Positions 35,031 to 64,000 of a stretch of 64,000 bases of DNA are shown piece by piece. Both the position numbers and the translations under genes were made by a program. Location: positions 42,191,110-42,255,109 of the forward strand of contig NC_064766.1 of assembly GCF_011397635.1 (NCBI RefSeq). The letters are read 5' to 3'. The DNA comes from Epinephelus fuscoguttatus. Taxonomy: Eukaryota; Chordata; Actinopteri; Perciformes; Serranidae. The notes beneath the pieces are model-generated. The model was given only the letters and a program-made list of their open reading frames with translations, was not told where the DNA came from and did no database searches. Every line of letters begins with the position of its first letter. The first letter of the stretch is position 1.

Positions 35031-35555
35031 ACAGGAAAAGTGATGTCATCAGCATGTCAGCAGGAGGAGGAGATGTTCAGAGGAGGTTCAGTTAGGGGGC
35101 GATCACACAGAAATGAGAAGATAGAAATGCGGACGCTTTAAAGACGCTTGAAACACTGGAAGCGCTTATTCAATGCGCGCTAGCTACTGGCATCTGACGC
35201 TCAAAAAGTTGAAAGTATTTCAACTTTTCAGCGTCTACGAGCGTCTAAAAAGAAGCATCTACAAAAACGCCCGTCTAAAAAGACGCCTGAATGCCGGTCA
35301 GACACGCAGTATCATAAGAAAACAATGGTTTTACTGGCGTCGTGTTTCTAGCATTTCACCTCGGTGTGATCGCCACCTTAAAGCTGTCGGTCGGTTTCAC
35401 GCCTTATGATGGCGTGACCTTCAGAGAGCTGAGGTGTGAAGTGAGTGTGGTCGCAGGTGGTCAGCGCCCTGACCTCCACAACCTGTCTGGGGGTCAGTTG
35501 CATTGTAGGTAATGTGTGTGTTTGGCGTTCAGATGTGTTGGCGGTCACTTGGCGC
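35031..35555. other. Region downstream of the phosphatase gene
   Basis: This should contain the phosphatase 3' UTR. No AATAAA was found on the minus strand here. At 35100-35375 there is text (GATCACACAGAAATGAG, GACGCTTGAAACACTGG, GAGCGTCTAAAAAG, GTGTGATCGCCACC) whose ends are roughly inverted, which suggests a small decayed DNA element. Confidence 0.4.
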
Positions 35556-36173
35556 TCAGACTTTGATGCTGCTGCTTTTCGTTCCTCTTCTTCTCTTGTT
35601 TGCTGGCGTCATTGCCATCCGGGTCATTTGAGGTGACCTGGGGACCAGCGACAGCCAGTTCGTCTGCTGCGGCGGCACCGTCCTCTGCGTCCTCGGCGTC
35701 AGTGGTGGCGGTGGCGTCTCTTGGACTGCGGCCACCCTGACGCTGTTCTTCCCATACAGCCTCCTCTCGTACTGCAGCAGCTGCTCCCAGAAGCCGGCGT
35801 TCAGCCTGACGAAGGGCCGGCTGTCCTGGACCCAGCGGTGGGCCTGGCAGAGGGTCACCCCTCGGTACCGCATCAGGTACGCCATCACCAATGCCGGCGA
35901 GCGACTCATACCAACGACACAGTGCACCAGAGTGCCCCCTGCGCGGTTACCATGGATACGCTCAGCCACACGGTCAAAGTGGTCTCCGAGGCGAGCGCTG
36001 GGCAGGTCGGAGACAGGAACACGCACACACTCCACCCCTGGGTAGGCGGGGCAGGTGTGGCTGAGTGTGGCGTTGACGATCAGTGTGATGCCCTTCTGTG
36101 ACATCAGCGCAGCGTTGAGGGGGGCGTCGGCCCCGCTGAGGAACAGGGTGGGAGTGATCTGAGACACCGACAT
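35556..36173 (-). CDS. Atypical dual-specificity phosphatase, DUSP14/18/21/28-like
   Basis: 205 codons, coding region in one exon. Catalytic features are D56 (general acid, in VPVSDLP) and the signature H84-C85-V-V-G-M-S-R91-S-P, matching H-C-x5-R-S. The flanking SQITPTLFLSG, ITLIVNATL and NAGFWEQLLQYERRLYGKN are characteristic of the DUSP14/18/21 subgroup, which lack a MAPK-docking domain and dephosphorylate Ser/Thr/Tyr in MAPK pathways or mitochondria. From about residue 145 the tail (PPPPLTPRTQRTV; NKRRRGTKSSS) is unlike those relatives and ends basic. The ATG follows an acceptor (TTTCCTGACAG|GTCATG), so at least one 5' UTR exon lies upstream; a candidate donor CAGCAG|GTAACT is at 36800. 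Which paralogue it is remains open. Confidence 0.88.
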   Translation of the reverse strand: MSVSQITPTLFLSGADAPLNAALMSQKGITLIVNATLSHTCPAYPGVECVRVPVSDLPSARLGDHFDRVAERIHGNRAGGTLVHCVVGMSRSPALVMAYLMRYRGVTLCQAHRWVQDSRPFVRLNAGFWEQLLQYERRLYGKNSVRVAAVQETPPPPLTPRTQRTVPPQQTNWLSLVPRSPQMTRMAMTPANKRRRGTKSSSIKV

Positions 36174-36235
36174 GACCTGTCAGGAAACACATCAGTGTTA
36201 ACATGAGGACCAACAGCTGTTAGCCTAGCTTAGCA

Positions 36236-36706
36236 TAAAGACTGGAAACAAGGGGAAACTGAAACAGTTTCTCCTTGTTTCCAGTCTCTGTGCTAAGCTA
36301 AGCTAACAGTTCCCCCTTGTTTCCAGTCTCTGTGCTAAGCTAACAGTTTCTCCTTGTTTCCAGTCTGTGCTAAGCTAGGCTAACAGTTTCTCCTTGTTTC
36401 TAGTCTGTGCTAAGCTAGGCTAACAGTTTCCCCTTGTTTCCAGTCTCTGTGCTAAGCTAAGCTAACAGTTCCCCCTTGTTTCCAGTCTCTGTGCTAAGCT
36501 AACAGTTTCTCCTTGTTTCCAGTCTGTGCTAAGCTAGGCTAACAGTTTCTCCTTGTTTCCAGTCTGTGCTAAGCTAGGCTAACAGTTTCCCCTTGTTTCC
36601 AGTCTCTGTGCTAAGCTAAGCTAACAGTTCCCCCTTGTTTCCAGTCTCTGTGCTAAGCTAACAGTTTCTCCTTGTTTCCAGTCTCTGTGCTAAGCTAAGC
36701 TAACCA
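36236..36706. repeat. Minisatellite in the phosphatase 5' intron (GCTAAGCTAGGCTAACAG family)
   Basis: Tandem copies of a roughly 37-43 bp unit with core TTGTTTCCAGTCTCTGTGCT followed by AAGCTAAGCTAACAG. The AGCTAACAGTTCCCCC variant starts at 36301, 36460 and 36619, giving a higher-order period of 159 bp. The same core is expanded independently at 60360-61195. It lies between the phosphatase coding exon and the candidate 5' UTR exon. Confidence 0.92.
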
Positions 36707-36864
36707 CACCCTGCTGCACGCCTCAGATGTTTGGCAGAAACACACCAGCAGGCTGACACATCATCATGTTTGGTTAATGAGTTAATGTGAGTGAGTTACC
36801 TGCTGCTGGTCAGATCCTTCTCTTTGGTTTCTGTTGTTTCCTCCTCTGATGACCGCTCTGAATG

Positions 36865-36865
<1 letters not shown>
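36707..36865 (-). promoter_or_regulatory. Candidate 5' UTR exon of the phosphatase
   Basis: On the minus strand a donor-like CAGCAG|GTAACT places the last exon base at 36800. The acceptor at 36177 would join it to the coding exon. The upstream edge is not defined; an (AC)n tract begins at about 36866. Inferred from splice signals only. Confidence 0.35.

Positions 36866-36915
<50 letters not shown>
36866..36915. repeat. (AC)n microsatellite
   Basis: About 25 uninterrupted AC units just upstream of the candidate phosphatase 5' exon. Confidence 0.95.
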
Positions 36916-36917
<2 letters not shown>

Positions 36918-37669
36918 AAGATACCATAGAAGGTTGTGTGTGTCAGTCAGCCAGCCAATGAACTGAAGGGTTAATTTTAGGCTGACAGCTGAAAACTGCT
37001 CCTGAAGTCACGTGACTTATATTACACACACTCCTCTTTACTGTGAACACTTCATGTTTTATTAATTAGAATCAATTTATCATTGAACACAGAAAATTAT
37101 TAAATTGTTTTAAAATATGTCAAATATATTATATGTGATACAGTATGTGATAAATGGAGATGGGCTCTGTCAGATGATGATGATGATGATGATTATTAAA
37201 CATGTCAAATTATGTTTTGTTCCTATTGCAGTGCTCACAGTATTTATCAAATGTTCAATATAAGGAGTTTTATTTCATAGTTGGGCACAAATATTTATTT
37301 TATTTTTAGAACTATAAATACATGTGTAGCACGACACTGTAAGACACAATATATACAGTAATAAATTCAGTGTGTGTGTTAAATATACACTCAGGAGAGA
37401 AGAATTTTGCAGAGTTGAATATTTGCACCGATTATTATGTTAAAGACACTTTGTACCTTTGAGTCTGTGTTGAACAGTTACAATACAACATGAAGTGTAA
37501 TTAAATATATTTAATAAGTACAGATATAAAATAAAATAAAGAGAGACACTGATGATGATGATGATGATGATGTAATTGTTCAGTAAATTTAATTAAAATA
37601 TAATAACTAGTCCATTATGTACAGCATACCATACCATGACTTAGTCATACCAAACATTAGAAACAACAC
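36916..37669. other. AT-rich intergenic sequence
   Basis: AT-rich, with two (GAT)n tracts (about 37175-37191 and 37551-37572). No gene is recognised. Confidence 0.5.
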
Positions 37670-38442
37670 CAACATTGGTCCACAGGGGGAGCCACAGCGA
37701 TCGGTCACATTTTAGCCATTTTGAAGCATTTTTCTGTTGTTATAGCGCCACCCAGTTGCCAATTAGAGTTAAATTTCTCCAGTCACCTTGAGGCGTCCTG
37801 TTCTACATATCTACCAAGTTTAGTAAAAATCCATATGGCGGTTAGGCCTAGATAAGAAATGAGCTCTCTAGCGCCTCCATTTTGTTTGATGGGGTCAATA
37901 ATGGAGGGGTCCCCTCAGATTATGTGTGGTCATATGCCTACAAAGTTGCGTGGTGATGGGTGAAACCCTTGAGATGTTCTACACCTTTATGTGATGAGCC
38001 ACGCCCTCCGCAATATTCATTGCCTTATAGAAGCTCAGTTTTAGGAAGTTTTCCAACTTTTGCCAAGAGGGAACTTTAGATATTGCTCCCTAGATTATGT
38101 TCACCCAGTTTCATGCAGATCGCTCAAACTTCCTAGGAAGAGATCCATTTGAAGTGTTTTTCAAACAATTCAAAATGGTGGAAAATCTATATAAGCGGAA
38201 GTTATGGGTTCTTGAGGCAAATGTGTTCCTCATGAGGAGAGGCATCTCTGTGCAAAGTTTCATGTCTCTACCACATACGGGGCATGAGATATGCCCATTC
38301 AAAGTTTGCCATTTCAATGGGTTGCTATAGCGCCCCCCTTTGGCCAATTGATGTAATATTGCTTCATTGGCATCCTCCCATGACCCTCTACCACTGTGCC
38401 AAATTTCACATGGATTGACCAAGTCAGTGAGGAGACAAACAT
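37670..38442. repeat. Candidate dispersed non-coding repeat
   Basis: Text such as GCGCCACCCAGTTGCCAATT, GGTGATGGGTGAAACCCTTG, GAGCCACGCCCTCC and CTATAGCGCCCCCCTTTGG is typical of long non-autonomous repeats in teleosts and resembles in style the 52111-54770 element (GGGGGCGTGGCT, GGGGGCGCTACC). No termini were fixed and no coding frame is convincing. The assignment rests on style rather than alignment. Confidence 0.45.
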
Positions 38443-38444
38443 GG

Positions 38445-38478
<34 letters not shown>
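38445..38478. repeat. (AC)n microsatellite
   Basis: Seventeen AC units upstream of sft2d3. Confidence 0.95.
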
Positions 38479-38482
<4 letters not shown>

Positions 38483-38518
38483 ATATAGTAAGATAATAAT
38501 GATGTCGTCCTGTTGGGG

Positions 38519-38521
<3 letters not shown>

Positions 38522-38567
<46 letters not shown>
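38522..38567. repeat. (GT)n microsatellite near the sft2d3 promoter
   Basis: About 23 GT units ending 80 bp before the sft2d3 start codon. Together with the (AC)n tract at 38445-38478 it forms an inverted pair of dinucleotide repeats. Confidence 0.95.
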
Positions 38568-38569
<2 letters not shown>

Positions 38570-38647
38570 CTGCCGGAAGTTGAGAGGAAGCGGCAGCAGC
38601 AGAAGAAGAGCAGCTAGCTAACTGTTAGCCTGTTAGCTTCCTCCGTC

Positions 38648-39334
38648 ATGGCGGAACTGAACCGACAGCTTCAGGAGTATTTGGCTCAGTCCAAAGGCGG
38701 CGGCGCTAAGACCATCTCCCAGTCCAGCTCCAGCTGTACGGTGGACCTGGATGACCCGGAGCCGGTACCGGGGAGCTGGTTCGGGCGGTGGTCGAGCCCG
38801 TGGTCCGGGAGCCGCGGCGGCAGTCCGTCCGGCCAGAGCTCCGGCGGAAACAGCGGCTTTTCTTGGCCGTGGTCGGCCGAGCCGGACCCGTGCCTGCCGG
38901 GCATGAGCCGCCGGCAGCGGCTGGTGGCCTTCGGGGTGTGCGTGTGTTTTTCGGCGCTGTGTTTCGGACTGTCGGCCCTGTACGCCCCGCTGCTGCTGCT
39001 CTACGCCCGCAAGTTCGCGCTGCTCTGGTCGCTCGGCTCGCTGTTCGCCATCGCGGCCGCGGCGGTGCTGCGCGGCCCCAGCAGACTCATCGCCGGCCTG
39101 CCCACCTCTCCCGGAGCCGCCGTGTACCTGTGCGCCCTCGGAGGGACTCTGTACGCGGCGCTGAGCCTCCACAGCACCGTGCTGACCGCGCTGGGTGCCG
39201 CCCTGCAGGTCACCGCCATCGTCGGGTACGTGGTGTCGCTGCTGCCCGGGGGCAGCGCCGGGATCCGCTTCATGGGAGGGATGGCGGCTTCCGCCATCAA
39301 AAGGACCGTCACCGGGAAAAGCATGCCGATCTGA
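38648..39334 (+). CDS. sft2d3: SFT2 domain-containing protein 3 (vesicle transport)
   Basis: 228 codons in one exon, as in mammals, where the gene is also intronless and of similar length. The N-terminal 85 residues are Ser/Gly-rich and cytosolic (SWFGRWSSPWSGS). Four hydrophobic segments follow at about 91-112, 123-141, 156-174 and 178-199. The SFT2/Got1-like core is recognisable in LPGMSRRQRLVAFGVCVCFS, LYARKFALLWSLGSLFAIAA and a C-terminal FMGGMAASAIKRTVTG. SFT2 proteins are Golgi membrane proteins involved in fusion of endosome-derived vesicles with the Golgi. The GC-rich coding sequence contrasts with the AT-rich surroundings, consistent with a CpG-island gene. The start ATG has a good context (CGTCATGGCGG). 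It converges with wdr33, as in human. Confidence 0.95.
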   Translation: MAELNRQLQEYLAQSKGGGAKTISQSSSSCTVDLDDPEPVPGSWFGRWSSPWSGSRGGSPSGQSSGGNSGFSWPWSAEPDPCLPGMSRRQRLVAFGVCVCFSALCFGLSALYAPLLLLYARKFALLWSLGSLFAIAAAAVLRGPSRLIAGLPTSPGAAVYLCALGGTLYAALSLHSTVLTALGAALQVTAIVGYVVSLLPGGSAGIRFMGGMAASAIKRTVTGKSMPI

Positions 39335-39502
39335 CCGGAGACCGAGCGTCAGAGGCCGGGCACATCTCACAGACAGGGTCCGGGGGCCCCCAGGAGCCGC
39401 AGAGGGGTCCCCGTCAGGAAGTGACTGTCGGTACATTCCCTGCAGGCTGAGGCTCATTGACTGATTATTGATTATTGACACGTGCTGCTGCTCACAGGAC
39501 CA

Positions 39503-39508
39503 AATAAA
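39503..39508 (+). terminator. sft2d3 polyadenylation signal
   Basis: AATAAA about 170 bp after the stop codon, the first such signal on this strand. Confidence 0.75.
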
Positions 39509-39940
39509 GTTTAACATGTTCAAACTTTATTTTCTCTCATGTTTCTGTGCTGCAGGAAACAGACCGCTGTGTGTGACCTCTGACCTCTGAGCTCACTGCA
39601 GACACTGCCTGCAGGAAACATTCTCTCTTTGTTTGTTTGTTTGTTTGTTTGTTTGTTTGTCCCCACTGAATTCTGGGATTCACCAGTGTTTCTTATTCCT
39701 GCTCCTCTGAGGTCAGAGAACATTTTACTGGAGCTCCAGATGAGAGGAAACATCTGTTCGTCCGTCAGCAGGAGACACGAGTTTTATATTTGAACATTTA
39801 AAAAATACATGAATTTCAAATAATCTAATTTAATTATGATTTAAAGTAATTCAGGTGATTACATTATTAAATCTGAAGGTTATAAAATAAAACTTTACTG
39901 TCTAACCCTGTTACTGAGCTCCTGAGCGTCGCTCTGCTGC
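39509..39940. other. Short intergenic stretch after sft2d3
   Basis: Unique sequence with a (GTTT)n tract (about 39629-39659). No gene is recognised. Confidence 0.5.
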
Positions 39941-40513
39941 AGAGTAACTGAGTAAATAAGTACTGGAGTATTTTAATGACTCGTCCACACCTCAGAGGGA
40001 ACACTGTGTGTTTGACTCCTGTGATTTAAAATGAATATTTTTGCACACAAATCAAATATAAAAGTGCAGCTGAAACCATCTGTCGATCGATCAGAACATT
40101 AATTGATTACTGGTGACTTACTTTTTCCTTTGAAATAATTTCATTATTTTACTGATCTAAATTTGTTAAAGCTCCTGTGTGAGCAACATTCTTACTGCAG
40201 AGTAACTGAGTAAATAAGTACTGGAGTATTTTAATGACTCGTCCACACCTCAGAGGGAACACTGTGTGTTTGACTCCTGTGATTTAAAATGAATATTTTT
40301 GCACACAAATCAAATATAAAAGTGCAGCTGAAACCATCTGTCGATCGATCAGAACATTAATTGATTACTGGTTTGATCTGTTTCATTTTAATACAAACTC
40401 ATTTCAAAGCTTCTCAAATATGACGACTTACTTTTTTTCCTTTGAAATAATTTCATTATTTTTACTGATTAAATTTGTTAAAGCTTCCTGTGTGAGCAAC
40501 ATTCTTACTGCAG
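39941..40513. repeat. Tandem duplication of a ~250-310 bp segment
   Basis: The segment from AGTAACTGAGTAAATAAG (39951) to TTCTTACTGCAG (40200) is repeated almost exactly from 40201 to about 40513. The second copy has about 56 extra bases after GATTACTGGT. No gene lies in it. Near identity points to a recent duplication, or the second copy retains sequence deleted from the first. Confidence 0.92.
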
Positions 40514-40639
40514 GACTTTAATTAGTAATGGAGTATTTGTACAGGGTGGTATGAGTACTTCTACTGCAGTAAAGATGTGAACACTTCATCACTGCGGCTG
40601 AGACACAAATATTGAGTCATTTCCTGTTCTTTAAATTTC

Positions 40640-41200
40640 CAGCAGTCCACCCCATGACGCTCATCCAGTCCACCCCATGGTTGTATGACTCCCAGTCCAC
40701 CCCATGGTTGTATGACTCCACCCACAGTCCTTAATGGTGACATGACTCTGAGTCCACCCCATGGTTGTGGCACCCACCAGTCCACCCTGTGGTTGTTGAC
40801 TCCGCCCACCAGTGTTCAGGGCCACCAGTCCACCCCTGGTTGACAGGTGAGCCTGCCCACCAGTCCACCCTGTGGTTGTATGACTCCGCCCACCAGTGGA
40901 TTTTCAGAGAGCATTGCTGCATCAGGCCCCCTGTGCTGCTGAGGGGTCGCTGACTCCGCCCACCAGTCCACCCTGTGGCTGTTTGACTCCGCCCACCAGT
41001 CCACCCTGTGGTTGTATGACTCCGCCCACCAGTCCACCCCATGGTTGTGTGACTCCGCCCACCAGTCCACCCTGTGGTTGTATGACTCCGCCCACCAGTC
41101 CACCCCATGGTTGTATGACTCCGCCCACCAGTCCATCCTGTGGTTGTATGACTCCGCCCACCAGTCCACCCTGTGGTTGTATGACTCCGCCCACCAGTCC
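40640..41200. repeat. 33-bp minisatellite (ACTCCGCCCACCAGTCCACC)
   Basis: About 15 copies of a 33-bp unit with core GACTCCGCCCACCAGTCCAC followed by CCTGTGGTTGTAT. Because 33 is a multiple of three, several frames stay open on both strands; these are not genes. The right edge runs into CCAGTGTCTCTGACAGTCTC, which also flanks the shorter array at 54836-54935. Confidence 0.93.
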
Positions 41201-41700
41201 AGTGTCTCTGACAGTCTCCATCCATGTCAGTGAAAACATGGATGCTTCACACACAGAAGATCTATACAATCAGCACAGTTTCAAGATTAGAGTCACCAAT
41301 TCAGTATCTGACCAAATGTCTCTCCTTCTGTTCCTGAGATATGACGTTAAAACATGATGATGTCACAGTCAAGCTGACCTTTGACCTTTTGACCTTCATT
41401 ATTTTATCCTGTTAGACATTTGTGTCAAGTTTGGTCAGAATTAGTGAATGAATTCTTCAGTTATGGACAAAAACATGTTTTGTGAGGTCACACTGACCTT
41501 TGACCTTCAACCACCAAACGCTAATCTGTTTATTCTTCAGTCCAGGTGGACGTTTGTGCCAAATTTGGGGGAAAAAAAAACCAACAACAAAAAAACAGAA
41601 AGGTGTTTTTGACATATCAGGTTCATGGGGATGGGACAGATAGACGGACGACCTGCGAACATAATGCCTCTGGTCTCGGCTGTCACCAGCGCCGACACCG
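41201..41700. repeat. Dispersed element flank shared with 54930-55250
   Basis: From CCAGTGTCTCTGACAGTCTC through ATTCAGTATCTGACCAAATG to GTGAGGTCACACTGACCTTT the sequence is nearly identical to 54930-55235. It ends in GACAGATAGACGGACGACCT text typical of fish repeats. It is a copy of the same mobile or duplicated element, non-coding. Confidence 0.8.
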
Positions 41701-42001
41701 CAACATTGATTTATTATTTTTTTGACACTGATATTTGCTGAGACAATCGAACTGTGAAAATGTGAAACACGTTTTTACTCTGACCGTTGGTGTTAAAGTG
41801 TCAGAACTACCAGACGTAATAAAACAAACTGACTTCAGGCTGTCAGTGACGATGTTTCCACCTCAGCACAGAAACATCTGCACATGATTCCAGGATGTTC
41901 AGTGATGCTAACGTTTGGTCAGGTGACCCGCGGTGACGACCGCAGGTCACCTGACTAAAGAAGCGTCCACATGTGGCAGCAAGGGAGTTGAAGTGTGAAG
42001 C

Positions 42002-42007
42002 TTTATT
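42002..42007 (-). terminator. wdr33 polyadenylation signal
   Basis: AATAAA on the minus strand about 280 bp after the wdr33 stop codon (42289). The 3' UTR is therefore short, about 42.0-42.29 kb. Confidence 0.7.
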
Positions 42008-42288
42008 GTCCACCTCAGTGAAAACACAAAAACATAGAAATCTTTTACAAAAAGCAACAAGACGAAGTGACTCTGAAATAAAAGAGACGGCTGATGATTC
42101 TCTACAGTATTTTACATTAAAATGATCTGAGCCGCCGTGAGACGTTCACTTCCTGTCCGTCCTCGCAGCGCCACAGATCTCAATGTGTCACATGACCAAA
42201 AGTTCGTCTGGGGGGGGGGTCTCAGGATCGGGACTTGGTCTCAGGTCTGTGGAGGGACCAGCAGGGACCAGACGGCTGGAGGAGGGGA

Positions 42289-62475
<20,187 letters not shown>

Positions 62476-62496
62476 TTATGACAGTAAATAAAACTT

Positions 62497-63495
62497 AATT
62501 TATTTTCTGTAACCGCTTATCCTGTGGAGGTCACAGGGGGCTGGAGCCTATCCCAGCTGACACCGGGTGAGAGGCAGGGTTCACCCTGGACAGGTCGCCA
62601 GACTATCACAGGGCTGACATATAGAGACAGACAACCATTCACACTCACATTCACACCTACGGACAATTTAGAGTCACCAATTAACCTGCATGTCTTTGGA
62701 CTGTGGGAGGAAGCTGGAGCACCTGGAGGAAACCCACGCTGACACGGGGAGAACATGTCAGAGCACCTGGAGGAAACCCACGCTGACACAGGGAGAACAT
62801 GTCAGAGCACCTGGAGGAAACCCACACTGACATAGGGAGAACATGTCAGAGCACCTGGAGGAAACCCACGCTGACACAGGGAGAACATGTCAGAGCACCT
62901 GGAGGAAACCCACACTGACACAGGGAGAACATGTCAGAGCACCTGGAGGAAACCCACGCTGACACAGGGAGAACATGTCAGAGCACCTGGACGAAACCCA
63001 CGCTGACACAGGGAGAACATGTCAGAGCACCTGGACGAAACCCACGCTGACACAGGGAGAACATGTCAGAGCACCTGGATGAAACCCACGCTGACACAGG
63101 GAGAACATGTCAGAGCACCTGGAGGAAACCCACGCTGACACAGGGAGAACATGTCAGAGCACCTGGACGAAACCCACGCTGACACAGGGAGAACATGTCA
63201 GAGCACCTGGAGGAAACCCACGCTGACACAGGGAGAACATGTCAGAGCACCTGCAGGAAACCCACGCTGACACAGGGAGAACATGTCAGAGCACCTGCAG
63301 GAAACCCACGCTGACACAGGGAGAACATGTCAGAGCACCTGGAGGAAACCCACGCTGACACGGGGAGAACATGTCAGAGCACCTGGAGGAAACCCACGCT
63401 GACACAGGGAGAACATGTCGGAGCACCTGGACGAAACCCACGCTGACACGGGGAGAACATGTCAGAGCACCTGGAGGAAACCCACGCTGACACAG
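62497..63495. repeat. Dispersed repeat with 44-bp tandem array (copy 4)
   Basis: The anchor (62505-62715: GTAACCGCTTATCCTG, TATCCCAGCTGACACCGGGT, TTTGGACTGTGGGAGGAAGC) is followed by about 17 copies of the 44-bp unit to 63495. Variants GGACGAAACC and CTGCAGGAAACC occur in neighbouring units, indicating local homogenisation. It lies in the wdr33 intron upstream of the first visible exon. Confidence 0.92.
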
Positions 63496-64000
63496 CCAAA
63501 CGGACACAGTGTTTATTGGACGTTGTGGAAGGTTACCGCAGTCATTATTTCAGTCGCCAGTCAGGTGACCAGATGAAACCGTTTTAGATCGTCACAGAGA
63601 AAAGTGTCAGCGGTGTGAACTGGCCGGCCTGAGCTCGACTCAAGCCAACTGATGGTGTCACCTGACACTCAGCTGGTCAAATGGCCGGCGGCTGGTTTTA
63701 AAGCACGTCACCTGTTTCAACAGCCAATCAGCTTGTAGTGAAGTCAGCTGGTCAAGTCAAAATGACCACAGACGGCGTGTTGGCTTGCTGCAGCAGGTGC
63801 TCCGTCCCCACAGAGCCCTCTGTTTCCGTCCTCACGGTGTGCCGGTGTCAGACGGTGGGTCGCTGCTGCTGCTGGCTGTATGTGCTTATGCCCCGCCCAC
63901 ACACACATTCTCACTGACTGATGAACTGGCGCTGGTTATTTATATTATTGTGGCGTATTGATTATGAATACAGTCCATCTGATGCTGGTTTTGTTTCATC
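63496..64000. other. wdr33 intron (or upstream) with a partial miniature element
   Basis: At about 63596-63660, AGTGTCAGCGGTGTGAACTG, GCCGGCCTGAGCTCGACTCA and AGCC are the reverse complement of the right half of the 32764-33282 element. The rest is unique; no exon of wdr33 was recognised up to the edge. Confidence 0.5.

Noticed and set aside
38633-39523. Minus-strand frame of 296 codons over sft2d3.
   Set aside because: Antisense shadow in GC-rich coding sequence; Arg/Pro/Gly-rich with no family match.
40640-41270. Several overlapping frames over 100 codons on both strands.
   Set aside because: Produced by the 33-bp tandem repeat; not conserved or spliced.

Overview
The window looks like nuclear DNA from a ray-finned (probably percomorph) fish. 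Introns are GT-AG, AATAAA polyadenylation signals are present, and the repeat set is typical of teleosts: L2-clade LINEs with (ATTG)n tails, PIF/Harbinger and hAT-like elements, a tRNA-derived SINE and many minisatellites. Four host protein genes are supported. They are an intronless TRIM E3-ligase-type gene (18020-19438, minus), a small atypical dual-specificity phosphatase (35556-36173, minus), sft2d3 (38648-39334, plus) and most of wdr33 (42289-62397, minus, 5' end beyond the right edge). A CpG-rich stretch near 9.1-9.4 kb is probably the promoter and first exon of a further minus-strand gene.

Layout. 1-1345 is a GT-rich minisatellite. 2.7-3.6 kb holds a dispersed repeat carrying a 44-bp array. 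3.9-7.5 kb is a long-inverted-repeat DNA element with a PIF/Harbinger copy inside it. 10.1-14.6 kb holds a small hAT-like element and the decayed remains of an ISL2EU-type element (THAP, YqaJ-like nuclease and DDE transposase pieces), split by a 5'-truncated L2 LINE. 15.8-17.0 kb is another hAT-like element. TRIM follows at 18-19.4 kb, then a second 44-bp array (20.3-21.6 kb). A nearly full-length but decayed L2 LINE occupies 22.4-27.24 kb, with a hAT-like element abutting its tail (27.26-28.13 kb). 28.2-30.9 kb is a second, different LINE interrupted by nested DNA elements. 32.4-33.3 kb has two short inverted-repeat elements, and 33.5-35.0 kb a third 44-bp array in reverse orientation. Then come the phosphatase, sft2d3 and wdr33.

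Gene relationships. sft2d3 (vesicle trafficking) and wdr33 (pre-mRNA 3'-end processing) converge tail to tail, as their human orthologues do on chromosome 2, which supports both calls. wdr33 was read exon by exon: 16 in-frame exons with consistent phases give 969 codons plus a stop. These cover all but the start of the WD40 propeller, the conserved linker, the collagen-like region and the RG-rich tail. Its 11.6-kb intron between the first two visible exons is filled with transposon pieces and satellites.

The dominant theme is that pieces of dispersed repeats have repeatedly expanded into tandem arrays. The same 44-bp unit is expanded at four loci, and three other units are expanded at two loci each. 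I found no clearly new molecular system. The multi-locus array expansion, the nested transposons and the coding heptad repeat in wdr33 are the observations most worth checking.
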